A stretch of DNA of 64,000 nt, from positions 1 to 64,000 of the forward strand of contig CBDUZW010000001.1 of the NCBI GenBank assembly GCA_965371805.1, in the 5' to 3' direction. The notes under the pieces are model-generated. The model was not told where the DNA came from. It ran no database searches and saw only the letters and a list, made by a program, of their open reading frames with translations. Shown here piece by piece: positions 1 to 7,891 of the stretch. The stretch comes from JAOZTV01 sp965371805 (GTDB lineage: Bacteria; Acidobacteriota; Aminicenantia; UBA2199). The position numbers were made by a program, and so were the translations under genes. The first letter of the stretch is position 1, and each line of letters starts with the position of its first letter.

Positions 1-58
1 CGAATATGGTGATTAAAAATTCTTTTAAATCTAATATGTTATGGACTCGTACATCGTC

Positions 59-87
59 TTGCTTTTTTTATTAATATTTGATATTAT
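59..87 (+). promoter_or_regulatory. sigma-70-type promoter, predicted leaderless start
   Basis: TTGCTT at 59-64, a 17-nt spacer, then TATTAT at 82-87. Six T residues separate the -10 from the ATG at 94, so transcription should begin at the start codon. There is no Shine-Dalgarno sequence. Confidence 0.55.
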
Positions 88-93
88 TTTTTT

Positions 94-2043
94 ATGGAAG
101 AAAAAGATAAAAGAGCATTAATTAATAAAATACTTAATGTTAACAAGGATGCTAAAGGTTCAAGAATTGCAACCACTATATTTATAAAAAAAGCAACAAA
201 ACAGGAAGCGATGTTGTTTATTGATTATCTGGATAGTACTGACATACTTCTTAAAAAGATTGCCAGACAGATAATCGGACAAAAAGGAATTTCAGAAGCA
301 ATTGAAAAATTAGTAAGAGATTTCTATGAGATTACAGACGGCATAACATTTCTCCCAGATGAAGAGATTCAAGACAAGACTTTTTTCCCAAACCTGATTG
401 AACTCATCGAAACAATTTTTCTAATTTATAAAGCTGAAGAAAAAAAAGATGGAACTCTTCTCTCTAAAATTGATGAAATTTTTAAAAAGACAAAGAATGA
501 GGATCTGAGGTTTTCATTAATAAAGCTTCTTGGAGTTTTGGGAGATAGAATAGAACTGTTTTTAAAACTCTATCAGGACTTAACCACAAAAGAGAAAAGA
601 GCCCTTTATTACATATATTCATTTATAGATGATCCTCTAAAATCAAAAATTTATGAATTTGGAATGTTAGATAAAGAAAACTTTGAGTTTGTTATAAGTA
701 ATGCACTACTTTCAAAAGAAGGACAAATAGTTGTAAATCAACATCTTCCAAATCTTTCAGATTCAGAACAAAAATCAGTATTAACAAAACTACTTGAAGA
801 TAAATTTCCGGATTTTCAGAATACACTGATCGAACTCATGAATGTTGAAAACAAGTATATAATAGAACTTGCAGCTGAGAATCTCAAAAAGTCTATAAAA
901 CTTCCATTTCCAATCGAGCAGTTTAAGAAGATCATTAATACGGGATATTCACCGGATCTTATAAAAAATGGGTTAAAGCTAATTAATACTTTTGTAAAAA
1001 AAAATGTTGAAGAACTATACCTTGAAGCACTTAATGCACAGGCATTATTTACAAATAAAGTTATAATTGTCGAAACTCTTTTTAATAAATTAAAAACTGA
1101 AAAAAAAATAACGGAGAATTTTTCTGAACTTATCAAACAACCACTTTTAAGCTACTTTACTAATTATAAACAGGATAAGGATGAATTCCTTATATCAATT
1201 TTAAAAATCCTGCCTCTATTAAATTTTTCAAATTCAGTGACCTATAAAACAATCAAAAAAAATGTTATAACTTTTGCCAAACAATATGAGGAGCAGCTCA
1301 GTAAAGTTTTAAAAAATAATTTAAATGAATCTCTCACCAGGATAAATGCTTTAATATCCAGAGTGGAGAGAACCGAAAAAAAAATTGGTGATATAACGGT
1401 CTTATTTGACCTACCACCTGAAAGTATTGATATAGTAAGATTCGAAAAATTGAAAAAACAACTTGAAGAACTCGATTTTTTTGATGATGTATTTTTAAAA
1501 AATTTCACAACTTTTTTAAATAAGGTACATGATGCCTCAATGGATGACTGGAAGATAAGAGAAGCAGTACTAAAACTTTTAGGATCGTATGGAACACCAA
1601 TAGTAATACAAAAATTAAAAATTATTATAGAAAAGGAAAAAAGCCTTGGAGCTAGAGTGAGTGCGGAAGATGCATTAAAAAACATAAAATCCAGATACGA
1701 AATTGAGGAAGAATCTGTTTTGATCATTGTACCATTATTTTATATAAATAAACTTCTAAGGGACTTTTTCTCAGAAAAGGGATTTAATATAATCAATATT
1801 GAAGCAATTGAACAATTAGCAGACATAACAAATAAAAACATCAGTCATGTCCTTATTTCAGATGTTTATATAAAAGATAATAATATAGAACAAATATTAG
1901 ACTTACTACCAGATGAAGATTTAAAAATAATTATTACAAGCCCAAAACCTGAAGAAATTAAGTATACAAAAGACGGATTTAAAATTGAATATCTAAAAAT
2001 TCCTTTTAAGCCGGAAAATTTGGAACCATTTATAACTGGATGA
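94..2043 (+). CDS. HEAT-repeat-like protein with C-terminal degenerate receiver domain
   Basis: A 649-residue protein, mostly paired amphipathic helices of HEAT/ARM type with no signal peptide or membrane segment, so probably a cytoplasmic interaction scaffold. The last ~90 residues alternate strand and helix like a CheY receiver: SVLIIVP, then HVLISDVYI with Asp590 at the phospho-acceptor position, LKIIITSP, and IPFKP with Lys639 at the conserved Lys-Pro position. The acidic pair expected after the first strand is missing, so phosphorylation is doubtful. maf follows after 18 bp and is probably cotranscribed. The start is the ATG just below a good promoter. The helical-repeat call is by eye; the function is not known. 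Confidence 0.6.
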   Translation: MEEKDKRALINKILNVNKDAKGSRIATTIFIKKATKQEAMLFIDYLDSTDILLKKIARQIIGQKGISEAIEKLVRDFYEITDGITFLPDEEIQDKTFFPNLIELIETIFLIYKAEEKKDGTLLSKIDEIFKKTKNEDLRFSLIKLLGVLGDRIELFLKLYQDLTTKEKRALYYIYSFIDDPLKSKIYEFGMLDKENFEFVISNALLSKEGQIVVNQHLPNLSDSEQKSVLTKLLEDKFPDFQNTLIELMNVENKYIIELAAENLKKSIKLPFPIEQFKKIINTGYSPDLIKNGLKLINTFVKKNVEELYLEALNAQALFTNKVIIVETLFNKLKTEKKITENFSELIKQPLLSYFTNYKQDKDEFLISILKILPLLNFSNSVTYKTIKKNVITFAKQYEEQLSKVLKNNLNESLTRINALISRVERTEKKIGDITVLFDLPPESIDIVRFEKLKKQLEELDFFDDVFLKNFTTFLNKVHDASMDDWKIREAVLKLLGSYGTPIVIQKLKIIIEKEKSLGARVSAEDALKNIKSRYEIEEESVLIIVPLFYINKLLRDFFSEKGFNIINIEAIEQLADITNKNISHVLISDVYIKDNNIEQILDLLPDEDLKIIITSPKPEEIKYTKDGFKIEYLKIPFKPENLEPFITG

Positions 2044-2061
2044 CCCCAAACTTATAAAACT

Positions 2062-2637
2062 ATGTCTGAAAATTCTTTTATTCTTGCCTCTACTTCTCCA
2101 AGAAGAAAGGAATTATTAGAGCTGATAAATATTAATCCAGAAATAATTAGCCCTATTTACGAAGAATCGACAAAATCCAATGAACCTATTTATGAATTCT
2201 TAAAAAGAGTATCAGTTGGAAAAGGAAGAAGTATCATAAACAAAAACAATTCCAATAAGATAATTATTAGTTCAGATACAATTGTTGTAATTGGAAATAA
2301 AATCATTGGAAAACCAAAGAATAGAGAAGATGCATTTAATTTTTTAAAAGAGTTATCAAATAATGAGCATCGGGTCATAACCGGAATTGCACTTCATTTT
2401 AAAGGGGAATGTATCTATGACTTTCGGGAGACAAAGGTGTTATTTGAATATTTGTCTGAAAAAGAGATAAATTCATATCTTGATAAAGAAAAATATATGG
2501 ACAAGGCAGGCGCTTATGCAATCCAGGGATTAGCATCTGTCTTCGTAAAAAAAATTGAAGGATGTTTCTTTAATGTGATGGGATTTCCTTTAAACCTTTT
2601 TAGCAATATGTTAAAGAAGTTAAAGGAATTGTTTTGA
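2062..2637 (+). CDS. maf: Maf-like nucleoside triphosphate pyrophosphatase
   Basis: A 191-residue member of the Maf/HAM1-like family, which hydrolyses non-canonical or methylated nucleoside triphosphates to monophosphates and was historically linked to septum control. The N-terminal signature ASTSPRRKELL is intact, followed by SSDTIVV, carrying the catalytic aspartate, and GKPKNREDA. Length is normal for the family. It lies 18 bp after the HEAT-repeat gene on the same strand and lacks a clear Shine-Dalgarno sequence; a weak TATAAA sits 3 bp before the ATG. Downstream is a GC-rich hairpin, then convergent sat. This Maf is unrelated to the flagellar Maf/DUF115 proteins elsewhere in the window. 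Confidence 0.92.
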   Translation: MSENSFILASTSPRRKELLELININPEIISPIYEESTKSNEPIYEFLKRVSVGKGRSIINKNNSNKIIISSDTIVVIGNKIIGKPKNREDAFNFLKELSNNEHRVITGIALHFKGECIYDFRETKVLFEYLSEKEINSYLDKEKYMDKAGAYAIQGLASVFVKKIEGCFFNVMGFPLNLFSNMLKKLKELF

Positions 2638-2690
2638 TTAATATCTGGTTGGATTTGGCAATTTTTATTTGTATTATTTTGATCAATATT

Positions 2691-2717
2691 AGGGCGGACA
2701 CAGTGGCCCGCCCCTAC
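2691..2717. repeat. GC-rich palindromic element between convergent genes
   Basis: GGGCGG at 2692-2697 pairs with CCGCCC at 2708-2713 around a 10-nt loop, and the element ends in CCCCTAC. It stands out from very AT-rich surroundings and sits between the convergent maf and sat stops. A related palindrome occurs at 9804-9827, also between convergent genes. No U-tract follows tightly on either strand, so a dispersed REP-like repeat that may also stop transcription fits better than a standard terminator. Confidence 0.5.
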
Positions 2718-2736
2718 ATAAAAAAATATTTTATAT

Positions 2737-3927
2737 CTATTTAACTTCTGATCTATAATATTCGCCTAAAATTTCAGCAACTTCCGGTCTACTGAACTCT
2801 TCAGGAAGTTTTTCTCCATTTGCAAGCATTTCTCTGACCTTTGTACCTGATAAGAAAACCCAGTCGTCTTTTGTATGGTCTGAGACCGAATTCATCATGA
2901 TAACTTTGTTTAATTTTTTTGACCAGGCAGTGTGATCTGCTTTGAAAATCTCAATCTCAAGAGCATCTTCTGGAACACTGTCATTAAATATTTTTTGGGC
3001 ATCAAATGGTCCATAATAACTACCTACACCAGCATGATCTCTACCAACAATTAAGTGAGTACAACCTGTATTCTGTCTGAATACAGCATGTAATACAGCC
3101 TCTCTTGGTCCGGCATACAACATGTCAAATCCATATCCGGTAATTAGAACAGTATTTTTGGGGAAATATAATTCTACCATTTTTCTAATTGAGGCATCTC
3201 TAACATCAGCTGGAATATCACCTTTTTTTAATTTACCTAATAACATATGAATTAAAATACCATCAGCATTCACTGCATCTTTAGCCATTCGACATAATTC
3301 TTCATGAGCCCGGTGCATTGGATTTCTAGTCTGAAAGGCTACTACTTTCTCCCAACCAAGTTTTTCTATCTCTTCTCTTATTTGATAGGCAGTTCTAAAA
3401 GTTCCTGGAAATTCTGTTTCAAAATAAGAAAAATTTAACACTTCAATTGGTCCTGAAACTACAAATTTTCCGGCTCCATTAAAAGCTGCAAGCCCTGGAT
3501 GTTCAACATCATCTGTACCAAATACCTGACTTGCAATTTTTGCCTTTTGATCTTTTGACATTTCTTCAATTGCAACAATCTGTTGAACAGCTAGAATTGG
3601 ATTCCCTTCAACATTTGGATCCCTTAGTGCTATTTTTTTTACATCTTTTATTGAACTGACATCATCTAATAGATTTAATACAGGAACAGGCCAGAAAAGT
3701 CCATCTTTAGTTTCCATTTTTTCTGCAACACTTAATGCATCATTTAGATCCATATAACCTTTAAGAGGTGTAAAATATCCACTTCCAAGCATTACTGCAT
3801 TTGCAGCTGTAGCTGAAGTAACAATGACAGAAGGTAATAATTCTGCTTCTTTTAAAACTTTTTTTCTTTTTTCTTCATCCTTTATGTATAAAGGTAATAA
3901 TTCATTTGAACCATGTGGTTTTATCAT
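2737..3927 (-). CDS. sat: sulfate adenylyltransferase (ATP sulfurylase)
   Basis: A 396-residue single-polypeptide ATP sulfurylase of the Sat type, forming adenosine 5'-phosphosulfate from ATP and sulfate, or ATP from APS in reverse. The signature FQTRNPMHRAHE, corresponding to the QxRNxxHxxH nucleotide-binding motif, and VGRDHAGVG are intact. There is no C-terminal APS kinase domain. The start is the ATG at 3927 with a GGAGA Shine-Dalgarno sequence; a longer reading from 3954 would place that site inside the gene. It is monocistronic here with its own promoter at 3991-4019. No APS reductase, APS kinase or sulfite reductase is in the window, so assimilatory and energy roles cannot be separated. 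Confidence 0.93.
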   Translation of the reverse strand: MIKPHGSNELLPLYIKDEEKRKKVLKEAELLPSVIVTSATAANAVMLGSGYFTPLKGYMDLNDALSVAEKMETKDGLFWPVPVLNLLDDVSSIKDVKKIALRDPNVEGNPILAVQQIVAIEEMSKDQKAKIASQVFGTDDVEHPGLAAFNGAGKFVVSGPIEVLNFSYFETEFPGTFRTAYQIREEIEKLGWEKVVAFQTRNPMHRAHEELCRMAKDAVNADGILIHMLLGKLKKGDIPADVRDASIRKMVELYFPKNTVLITGYGFDMLYAGPREAVLHAVFRQNTGCTHLIVGRDHAGVGSYYGPFDAQKIFNDSVPEDALEIEIFKADHTAWSKKLNKVIMMNSVSDHTKDDWVFLSGTKVREMLANGEKLPEEFSRPEVAEILGEYYRSEVK

Positions 3928-3990
3928 TGACTTTCTCCTTTTTTTCAATATCATCTAAATTCATCGATTTAAATAGAAAATATATAGAGA

Positions 3991-4019
3991 ATTATACAAT
4001 ATTTATAAGTTTTCTGCAA
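3991..4019 (-). promoter_or_regulatory. sat promoter
   Basis: On the minus strand, TTGCAG (4014-4019), a 17-nt spacer and TATAAT (3991-3996). Predicted start is near 3984, giving a leader of roughly 57 nt that ends in the GGAGA ribosome-binding site. The intergenic stretch 3928-4192 otherwise holds only the divergent promoter at 4159-4187. Confidence 0.6.
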
Positions 4020-4158
4020 TGATTTCAACTGTATTAACATAAACATACAAAGGAGTTGCAATATTTATATTTCTATCCAATATTAAAGACAGAAAACATA
4101 AAACAAATGCTAATACCAGTAAATCAAATACATATCATGAAAAATAACCTCTTAACTA

Positions 4159-4187
4159 TTGAAATATTTTTTCTAAACTCATATAAT
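4159..4187 (+). promoter_or_regulatory. sigma-70-type promoter, predicted leaderless start
   Basis: TTGAAA (4159-4164), exactly 17 nt, TATAAT (4182-4187), then ACAAT and the ATG at 4193. With 5 nt between the -10 and ATG, the transcript should start at or one base inside the start codon. Confidence 0.6.
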
Positions 4188-4192
4188 ACAAT

Positions 4193-4594
4193 ATGGGTAA
4201 AATTGAGATCAATCATGATTTTAAACTTATTGTCTTTAATGCTGGAGAAGATTTCTCTCCAGAATCATTAAAAGAATATATAGATTTTTTGTTTTACAAT
4301 GATGCTAACACAGCTTCTTATCAAAGAATTACCGATCTATCTAACATAAAATCCACCAGATTGAAGTCTTCTGACTTTGATAATATGGCTTCTCTATTAA
4401 AAGATTTTAGATTTGAAACACCTGATAATAAAACCTGCTTTTATTGCAAAAATCCAGAAATTGAAAAGTTGGCAAATTACTTTATTGAAAAAATGAAACC
4501 GGAATTCATTAATTTTTTTGCATCAACAAAACTGAATGAATGCGCAGAATTTTTAGATCTAGAGCTTCCAGTTTTAGAAATGTTGATAAACTAA
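4193..4594 (+). CDS. small soluble protein of unknown function
   Basis: A 133-residue protein I do not recognise. It has no signal peptide or membrane segment. The alternating pattern, with strands near KIEINHDFKLIVFNAG and then a helix, and the phrase YQRITDLSNI, recall SpoIIAA/STAS-like or PAS-associated folds, but the match is too loose to name. The ATG at 4193 is supported by the strong promoter ending 5 bp upstream; no Shine-Dalgarno sequence is present. The gene is isolated, divergent from sat and convergent with the PiT transporter. An overlapping frame at 4056-4271 lacks these supports. Confidence 0.6.
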   Translation: MGKIEINHDFKLIVFNAGEDFSPESLKEYIDFLFYNDANTASYQRITDLSNIKSTRLKSSDFDNMASLLKDFRFETPDNKTCFYCKNPEIEKLANYFIEKMKPEFINFFASTKLNECAEFLDLELPVLEMLIN

Positions 4595-4666
4595 AATCCG
4601 AAAAACACTTCCACTAGAAGCCATATTCTCACCCGGACATGATTAAATAGAGATTTTTCAGATAGA

Positions 4667-5716
4667 TTATGCAAAAACCTTTTGCATAAAAACATTCTGC
4701 ATAAAGAACAGGAAAAAATATGAGACAATGCCCGATATCAAGGGTGTTGAGACCCAACCAACACTGATCTTGCCCAAGACCCCAAAATTCATATTCCTTC
4801 CACCCTTAGCAATTACGATTCCAATCACAGCCCCAACTACGGCTTGAGAGCTTGAAACTGGTACTAGGGGAAAAGAAGGTAAACTTAAAGATTCTAAAAA
4901 AAGTTTTAAATCCTTTGAAGCGAATACAAAGAGAACCAGAGAGCTTGAAAGTACTACACCAAGAGCATCAATTGGAGATAATTTAAAAATGCTATTTCCA
5001 ACTGTTGCCATAACTCTCTTTGAATATGTAAACACGCCTATAGATATTGCAATTGCACCAATAAGAAATAATTGTTGAGTTCCTGTCATTGTAAAAACCC
5101 CATAGAAATTAAAATCTTTAAATGGAGCAGATGGGACAAAAACTCCCATGACATTGGCTATATTATTTGCACCAAGACTATATGAACCAAAGGCACCAAC
5201 AATGATCAGTCCTAATCGAGTCATATAATCCAGTCTTATAAGATGAATTTTCACCTTCTTTAAAAAAACTTTAAATAGAAAGTAAATAATGACACTAAAA
5301 AAAGCAGCTAGAAATGGACAAAGCACCCATGTACTAACAATTTTTGTAAGTACTGCTTTATCAGTTGGGAAACCAGCAAAAAAATTCCATCCAATTATCG
5401 CTCCAACAATCGCTTGAGAAGTTGATACAGGAAGTTTAAGTTTTGTCATAAAAAAAACTGTAATTGCCGCAGAAAATGCAACAACAAAAGCACCTGCAAG
5501 CTCATTCACTGACCCAAGTTTCCCAAGAGTATGAGAGGCGCCGGCACCACTCGCTACAGCTCCAATTATAAGAAAAACAGAACATATTATAGCAGCAGTT
5601 TTAAATCTAACCATTTTTGTACTAACTGCTGCTCCAAATACATTTGCAGCATCATTAGCACCAAGAGACCATCCAAGGAAAAGTCCACTAGAAAGAAAAA
5701 ATAATATTGTAGCCAT
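4667..5716 (-). CDS. inorganic phosphate transporter, PiT family
   Basis: A 349-residue, highly hydrophobic protein with about ten membrane segments in two inverted halves. Each half carries the PiT signature: GANDAANVFG near the N-terminus and GANNIANVMG near residue 185. The family couples phosphate, often as a metal complex, to H+ or Na+ uptake; some bacterial members carry sulfate. It lies 78 bp after the DUF47 gene on the same strand, the usual PiT/DUF47 pairing. Length is short but complete for the compact PiT class. The transported ion is not visible from sequence, and the nearby ATP sulfurylase keeps sulfate possible. Confidence 0.9.
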   Translation of the reverse strand: MATILFFLSSGLFLGWSLGANDAANVFGAAVSTKMVRFKTAAIICSVFLIIGAVASGAGASHTLGKLGSVNELAGAFVVAFSAAITVFFMTKLKLPVSTSQAIVGAIIGWNFFAGFPTDKAVLTKIVSTWVLCPFLAAFFSVIIYFLFKVFLKKVKIHLIRLDYMTRLGLIIVGAFGSYSLGANNIANVMGVFVPSAPFKDFNFYGVFTMTGTQQLFLIGAIAISIGVFTYSKRVMATVGNSIFKLSPIDALGVVLSSSLVLFVFASKDLKLFLESLSLPSFPLVPVSSSQAVVGAVIGIVIAKGGRNMNFGVLGKISVGWVSTPLISGIVSYFFLFFMQNVFMQKVFA

Positions 5717-5794
5717 CTTACAAGTGATAAATTACATGTTTTTTTAGGATTGCAATAGTTGACAAGAAATTATAGAATTGAAGTTTTTGCATTA

Positions 5795-6442
5795 TTAGAG
5801 ATTCCTTTTAATAACTGATATTGCTAAACGTTCACAGACTTCTTCTGCCCCATCTGAAAGGAACGCAACCCGTTCTGCAAAATATCGAACTTGAACCTTC
5901 CAGCTTAAACTTTCTATTTCAATAGAGTCAAAAGCTTTTCTCTTTATTATATCCTCAATTTTATCTGCCTCATGCTCAAAAAAAGAGACTTTATTAATAT
6001 AATCATTTACAACACTGGTTTCCTTAAAAAATGCCCTCGCCGCCTTTACCATCTCCTCTACAGCATCTGCTGAAAAATCAACCAGATAGCTAAAATCCTC
6101 AACCAAAAAATCAGGAATTAATGGTTTTTCTATATCAAAACTATTTAAAACCTTTTTTGCCGCATCTATAACATTATCACTACTCTCAAGAAGTCCTAGG
6201 ACATCTCCCCGGGATTCAGGAATAAGCATCTGTGCATATAATTTAATTTTAATTTGTTTTCGCAAGGTATCAGCTGCATTCTCAAGTCTGTTTATTTCAG
6301 TGATTCTGTTAGCAAGTTTTTCAGGTTTGCCTGATATATATTCTTTAATCCCCAGCCTGAAAACCATCGAAGATCTTGCAATTGTATCCCAGAAGCCATC
6401 TATCTCCCCTATAAGTTCTTTAGTTTTTCCAGTTATTTGCAT
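5795..6442 (-). CDS. DUF47 (PhoU-like) partner of the PiT transporter
   Basis: A 215-residue all-helical DUF47/TIGR00153 protein related to PhoU. The acidic helices with NAADTLRKQIK and FFEHEADKIEDIIKR are typical of the metal-coordinating PhoU fold. Such proteins sit beside PiT genes and are thought to regulate or assist phosphate uptake at the inner membrane face. The gene lies between the porin-like gene (19 bp upstream) and the PiT gene (78 bp downstream), suggesting one operon from the promoter near 7800. The Shine-Dalgarno sequence is AGGA, 7 nt before the ATG. Confidence 0.88.
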   Translation of the reverse strand: MQITGKTKELIGEIDGFWDTIARSSMVFRLGIKEYISGKPEKLANRITEINRLENAADTLRKQIKIKLYAQMLIPESRGDVLGLLESSDNVIDAAKKVLNSFDIEKPLIPDFLVEDFSYLVDFSADAVEEMVKAARAFFKETSVVNDYINKVSFFEHEADKIEDIIKRKAFDSIEIESLSWKVQVRYFAERVAFLSDGAEEVCERLAISVIKRNL

Positions 6443-6461
6443 TTATCAATCCTAAATAATT

Positions 6462-7721
6462 TTAAAATTCTATTGAGAAAGTTGCGTTCGGAACAAGCAT
6501 TTTCATGCCATGAGTTCCCGGCATTCCTGTTCCAACAAGATAGTTCATTGGATCAACCTCTCTATCAGTCCCGATAAGATATTCAACAGCAAAGTCCAGA
6601 CTGATCTTACCCTTCTTGTATCCAAATCCACCAGTAAAAGCATTATATGATATATTAGGCAGCATTATATTAAGAGTCTCTTCAGGTGAAGGTGCTTTAT
6701 CTGTATAAAATCCAGCCCTTAAGTAAAAAGATTCAGACACTTTATACTGCATACCTAATTTCACATCAAATGTATCCTCCCATCTTAAGATAAACTTTGA
6801 TCCTTCTTCTAGACTTTCCCATGATGGATCCTCAAAACTTACAGGAATATCCTGTAGTTTTTTCCAGTTTGTATAGATAACATCAGCTGTAATTGTCAGG
6901 TTATCATTTGGTTTCAGGGCGATCCCGACACCTGCAAACATGGGCCAGTTTGCTGTCCTTTCCCCTTTAGATTCAGTCGCCGAACCAAAAAATCCTAAAA
7001 ACGGAGAATTAGCAGTACCATTTATAGTTGCCTTAACAGGCAATTTAAAAACCATTCCAATGCTTAATTTTTCATTGGGTTTAAACATCGCACCTATGGT
7101 CCCGCCAATAGCTATCCCTGACATTGATTCGTCATATTGAAAAAAAGGAATATGCTCCTCACCGCCTGCAGGTCTCTTCATTTCAAGGCTGACATAGTTT
7201 ATATTTAAAGAAAAACCAATCGAGAATCTATCAGAGAGCTTTAAAGCTGCGACAGGAGAAACTGATATCATAAACAGTTTTGAATCCCAGATATATGTGG
7301 TTCCTCCTGATAACATTGCAAGTTCATCTCCAGACCATTTTTGACCCACACCAGCAGGAACATAACCGGCAATTCCGATAACAAGTGTTTCGGATACTGG
7401 TTTATAATATGAGATTGCACCCGATGGATAACCAGTATCAATACTGATGGTATCAGCCATTGTAGTACCCATTAATTCAAAATTATATGTCCCGGTTGGA
7501 AATATTGAAGTTCCAAATAAGGAAAATTCGCTTTTTTCAATTTGAGTCAATCCAGCTGGGTTAAAAAACACAGCACTAAAATCATCTGCAAGCCCAATAA
7601 AAGCAGTTCCCATTCCACTTGCTTTTGAACCAACTCCATTTAAACTAAGTCCATTTGCAAACAATCCACATGCCATAGATATAGTCAACATTAGAATTAA
7701 AAACATTTTAATATTCTTCAT
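6462..7721 (-). CDS. OmpP1/FadL-family outer-membrane protein
   Basis: A 419-residue precursor. Residues 1-22 form a signal peptide, followed by the family's N-terminal region (SLNGVGSKASGMGTAFIGLADD) and NPAGL, diagnostic of OmpP1/FadL/TodX beta-barrels that pass hydrophobic compounds such as fatty acids. The rest alternates short strands rich in Gly and aromatics and ends in SIEF, a terminal-phenylalanine barrel signature. The start is the ATG at 7721, behind GGGAGG; a TTG 12 bp further out would put that site inside the coding region. It heads the transcription unit with DUF47 and PiT. Its presence implies an outer membrane. The ligand is unknown. Confidence 0.87.
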   Translation of the reverse strand: MKNIKMFLILMLTISMACGLFANGLSLNGVGSKASGMGTAFIGLADDFSAVFFNPAGLTQIEKSEFSLFGTSIFPTGTYNFELMGTTMADTISIDTGYPSGAISYYKPVSETLVIGIAGYVPAGVGQKWSGDELAMLSGGTTYIWDSKLFMISVSPVAALKLSDRFSIGFSLNINYVSLEMKRPAGGEEHIPFFQYDESMSGIAIGGTIGAMFKPNEKLSIGMVFKLPVKATINGTANSPFLGFFGSATESKGERTANWPMFAGVGIALKPNDNLTITADVIYTNWKKLQDIPVSFEDPSWESLEEGSKFILRWEDTFDVKLGMQYKVSESFYLRAGFYTDKAPSPEETLNIMLPNISYNAFTGGFGYKKGKISLDFAVEYLIGTDREVDPMNYLVGTGMPGTHGMKMLVPNATFSIEF

Positions 7722-7777
7722 GATGCCTCCCAATTAATATTTCAAATAATTAAAAATTAATTATATACAACTCTGGT

Positions 7778-7806
7778 ATTATAGAGGAAAAAAAAACAAA
7801 AATCAA
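7778..7806 (-). promoter_or_regulatory. promoter of the FadL-like/DUF47/PiT unit
   Basis: Minus strand: TTGATT (7801-7806), 17 nt, TATAAT (7778-7783). Predicted start is near 7771, giving a leader of about 50 nt before the ATG at 7721. A second TATAAT at 7760-7765 lacks a matching -35. Confidence 0.6.
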
Positions 7807-7831
7807 ATAAATTCGAGGCTCTATCAGGCAT

Positions 7832-7860
7832 TTGACTTTCATTTTTTAAATTGATAATAT
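7832..7860 (+). promoter_or_regulatory. promoter of the 5'-nucleotidase lipoprotein
   Basis: TTGACT (7832-7837), 17 nt, TAATAT (7855-7860). The start would fall near 7867, leaving a leader of about 25 nt that contains the GAGGAG Shine-Dalgarno sequence before the ATG at 7892. Confidence 0.6.
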
Positions 7861-7891
7861 CATATTGATAAAATACAAAGAGGAGAATAGT

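Noticed and set aside
2062..2637. Maf as a flagellin glycosylation factor
   Set aside because: The name is shared, but this protein has the ASTSPRR signature of the nucleotide pyrophosphatase family and not DUF115.
4056..4271. Frame overlapping the start of the small unknown gene
   Set aside because: Overlaps in another frame; the promoter at 4159-4187 supports the ATG at 4193 instead.
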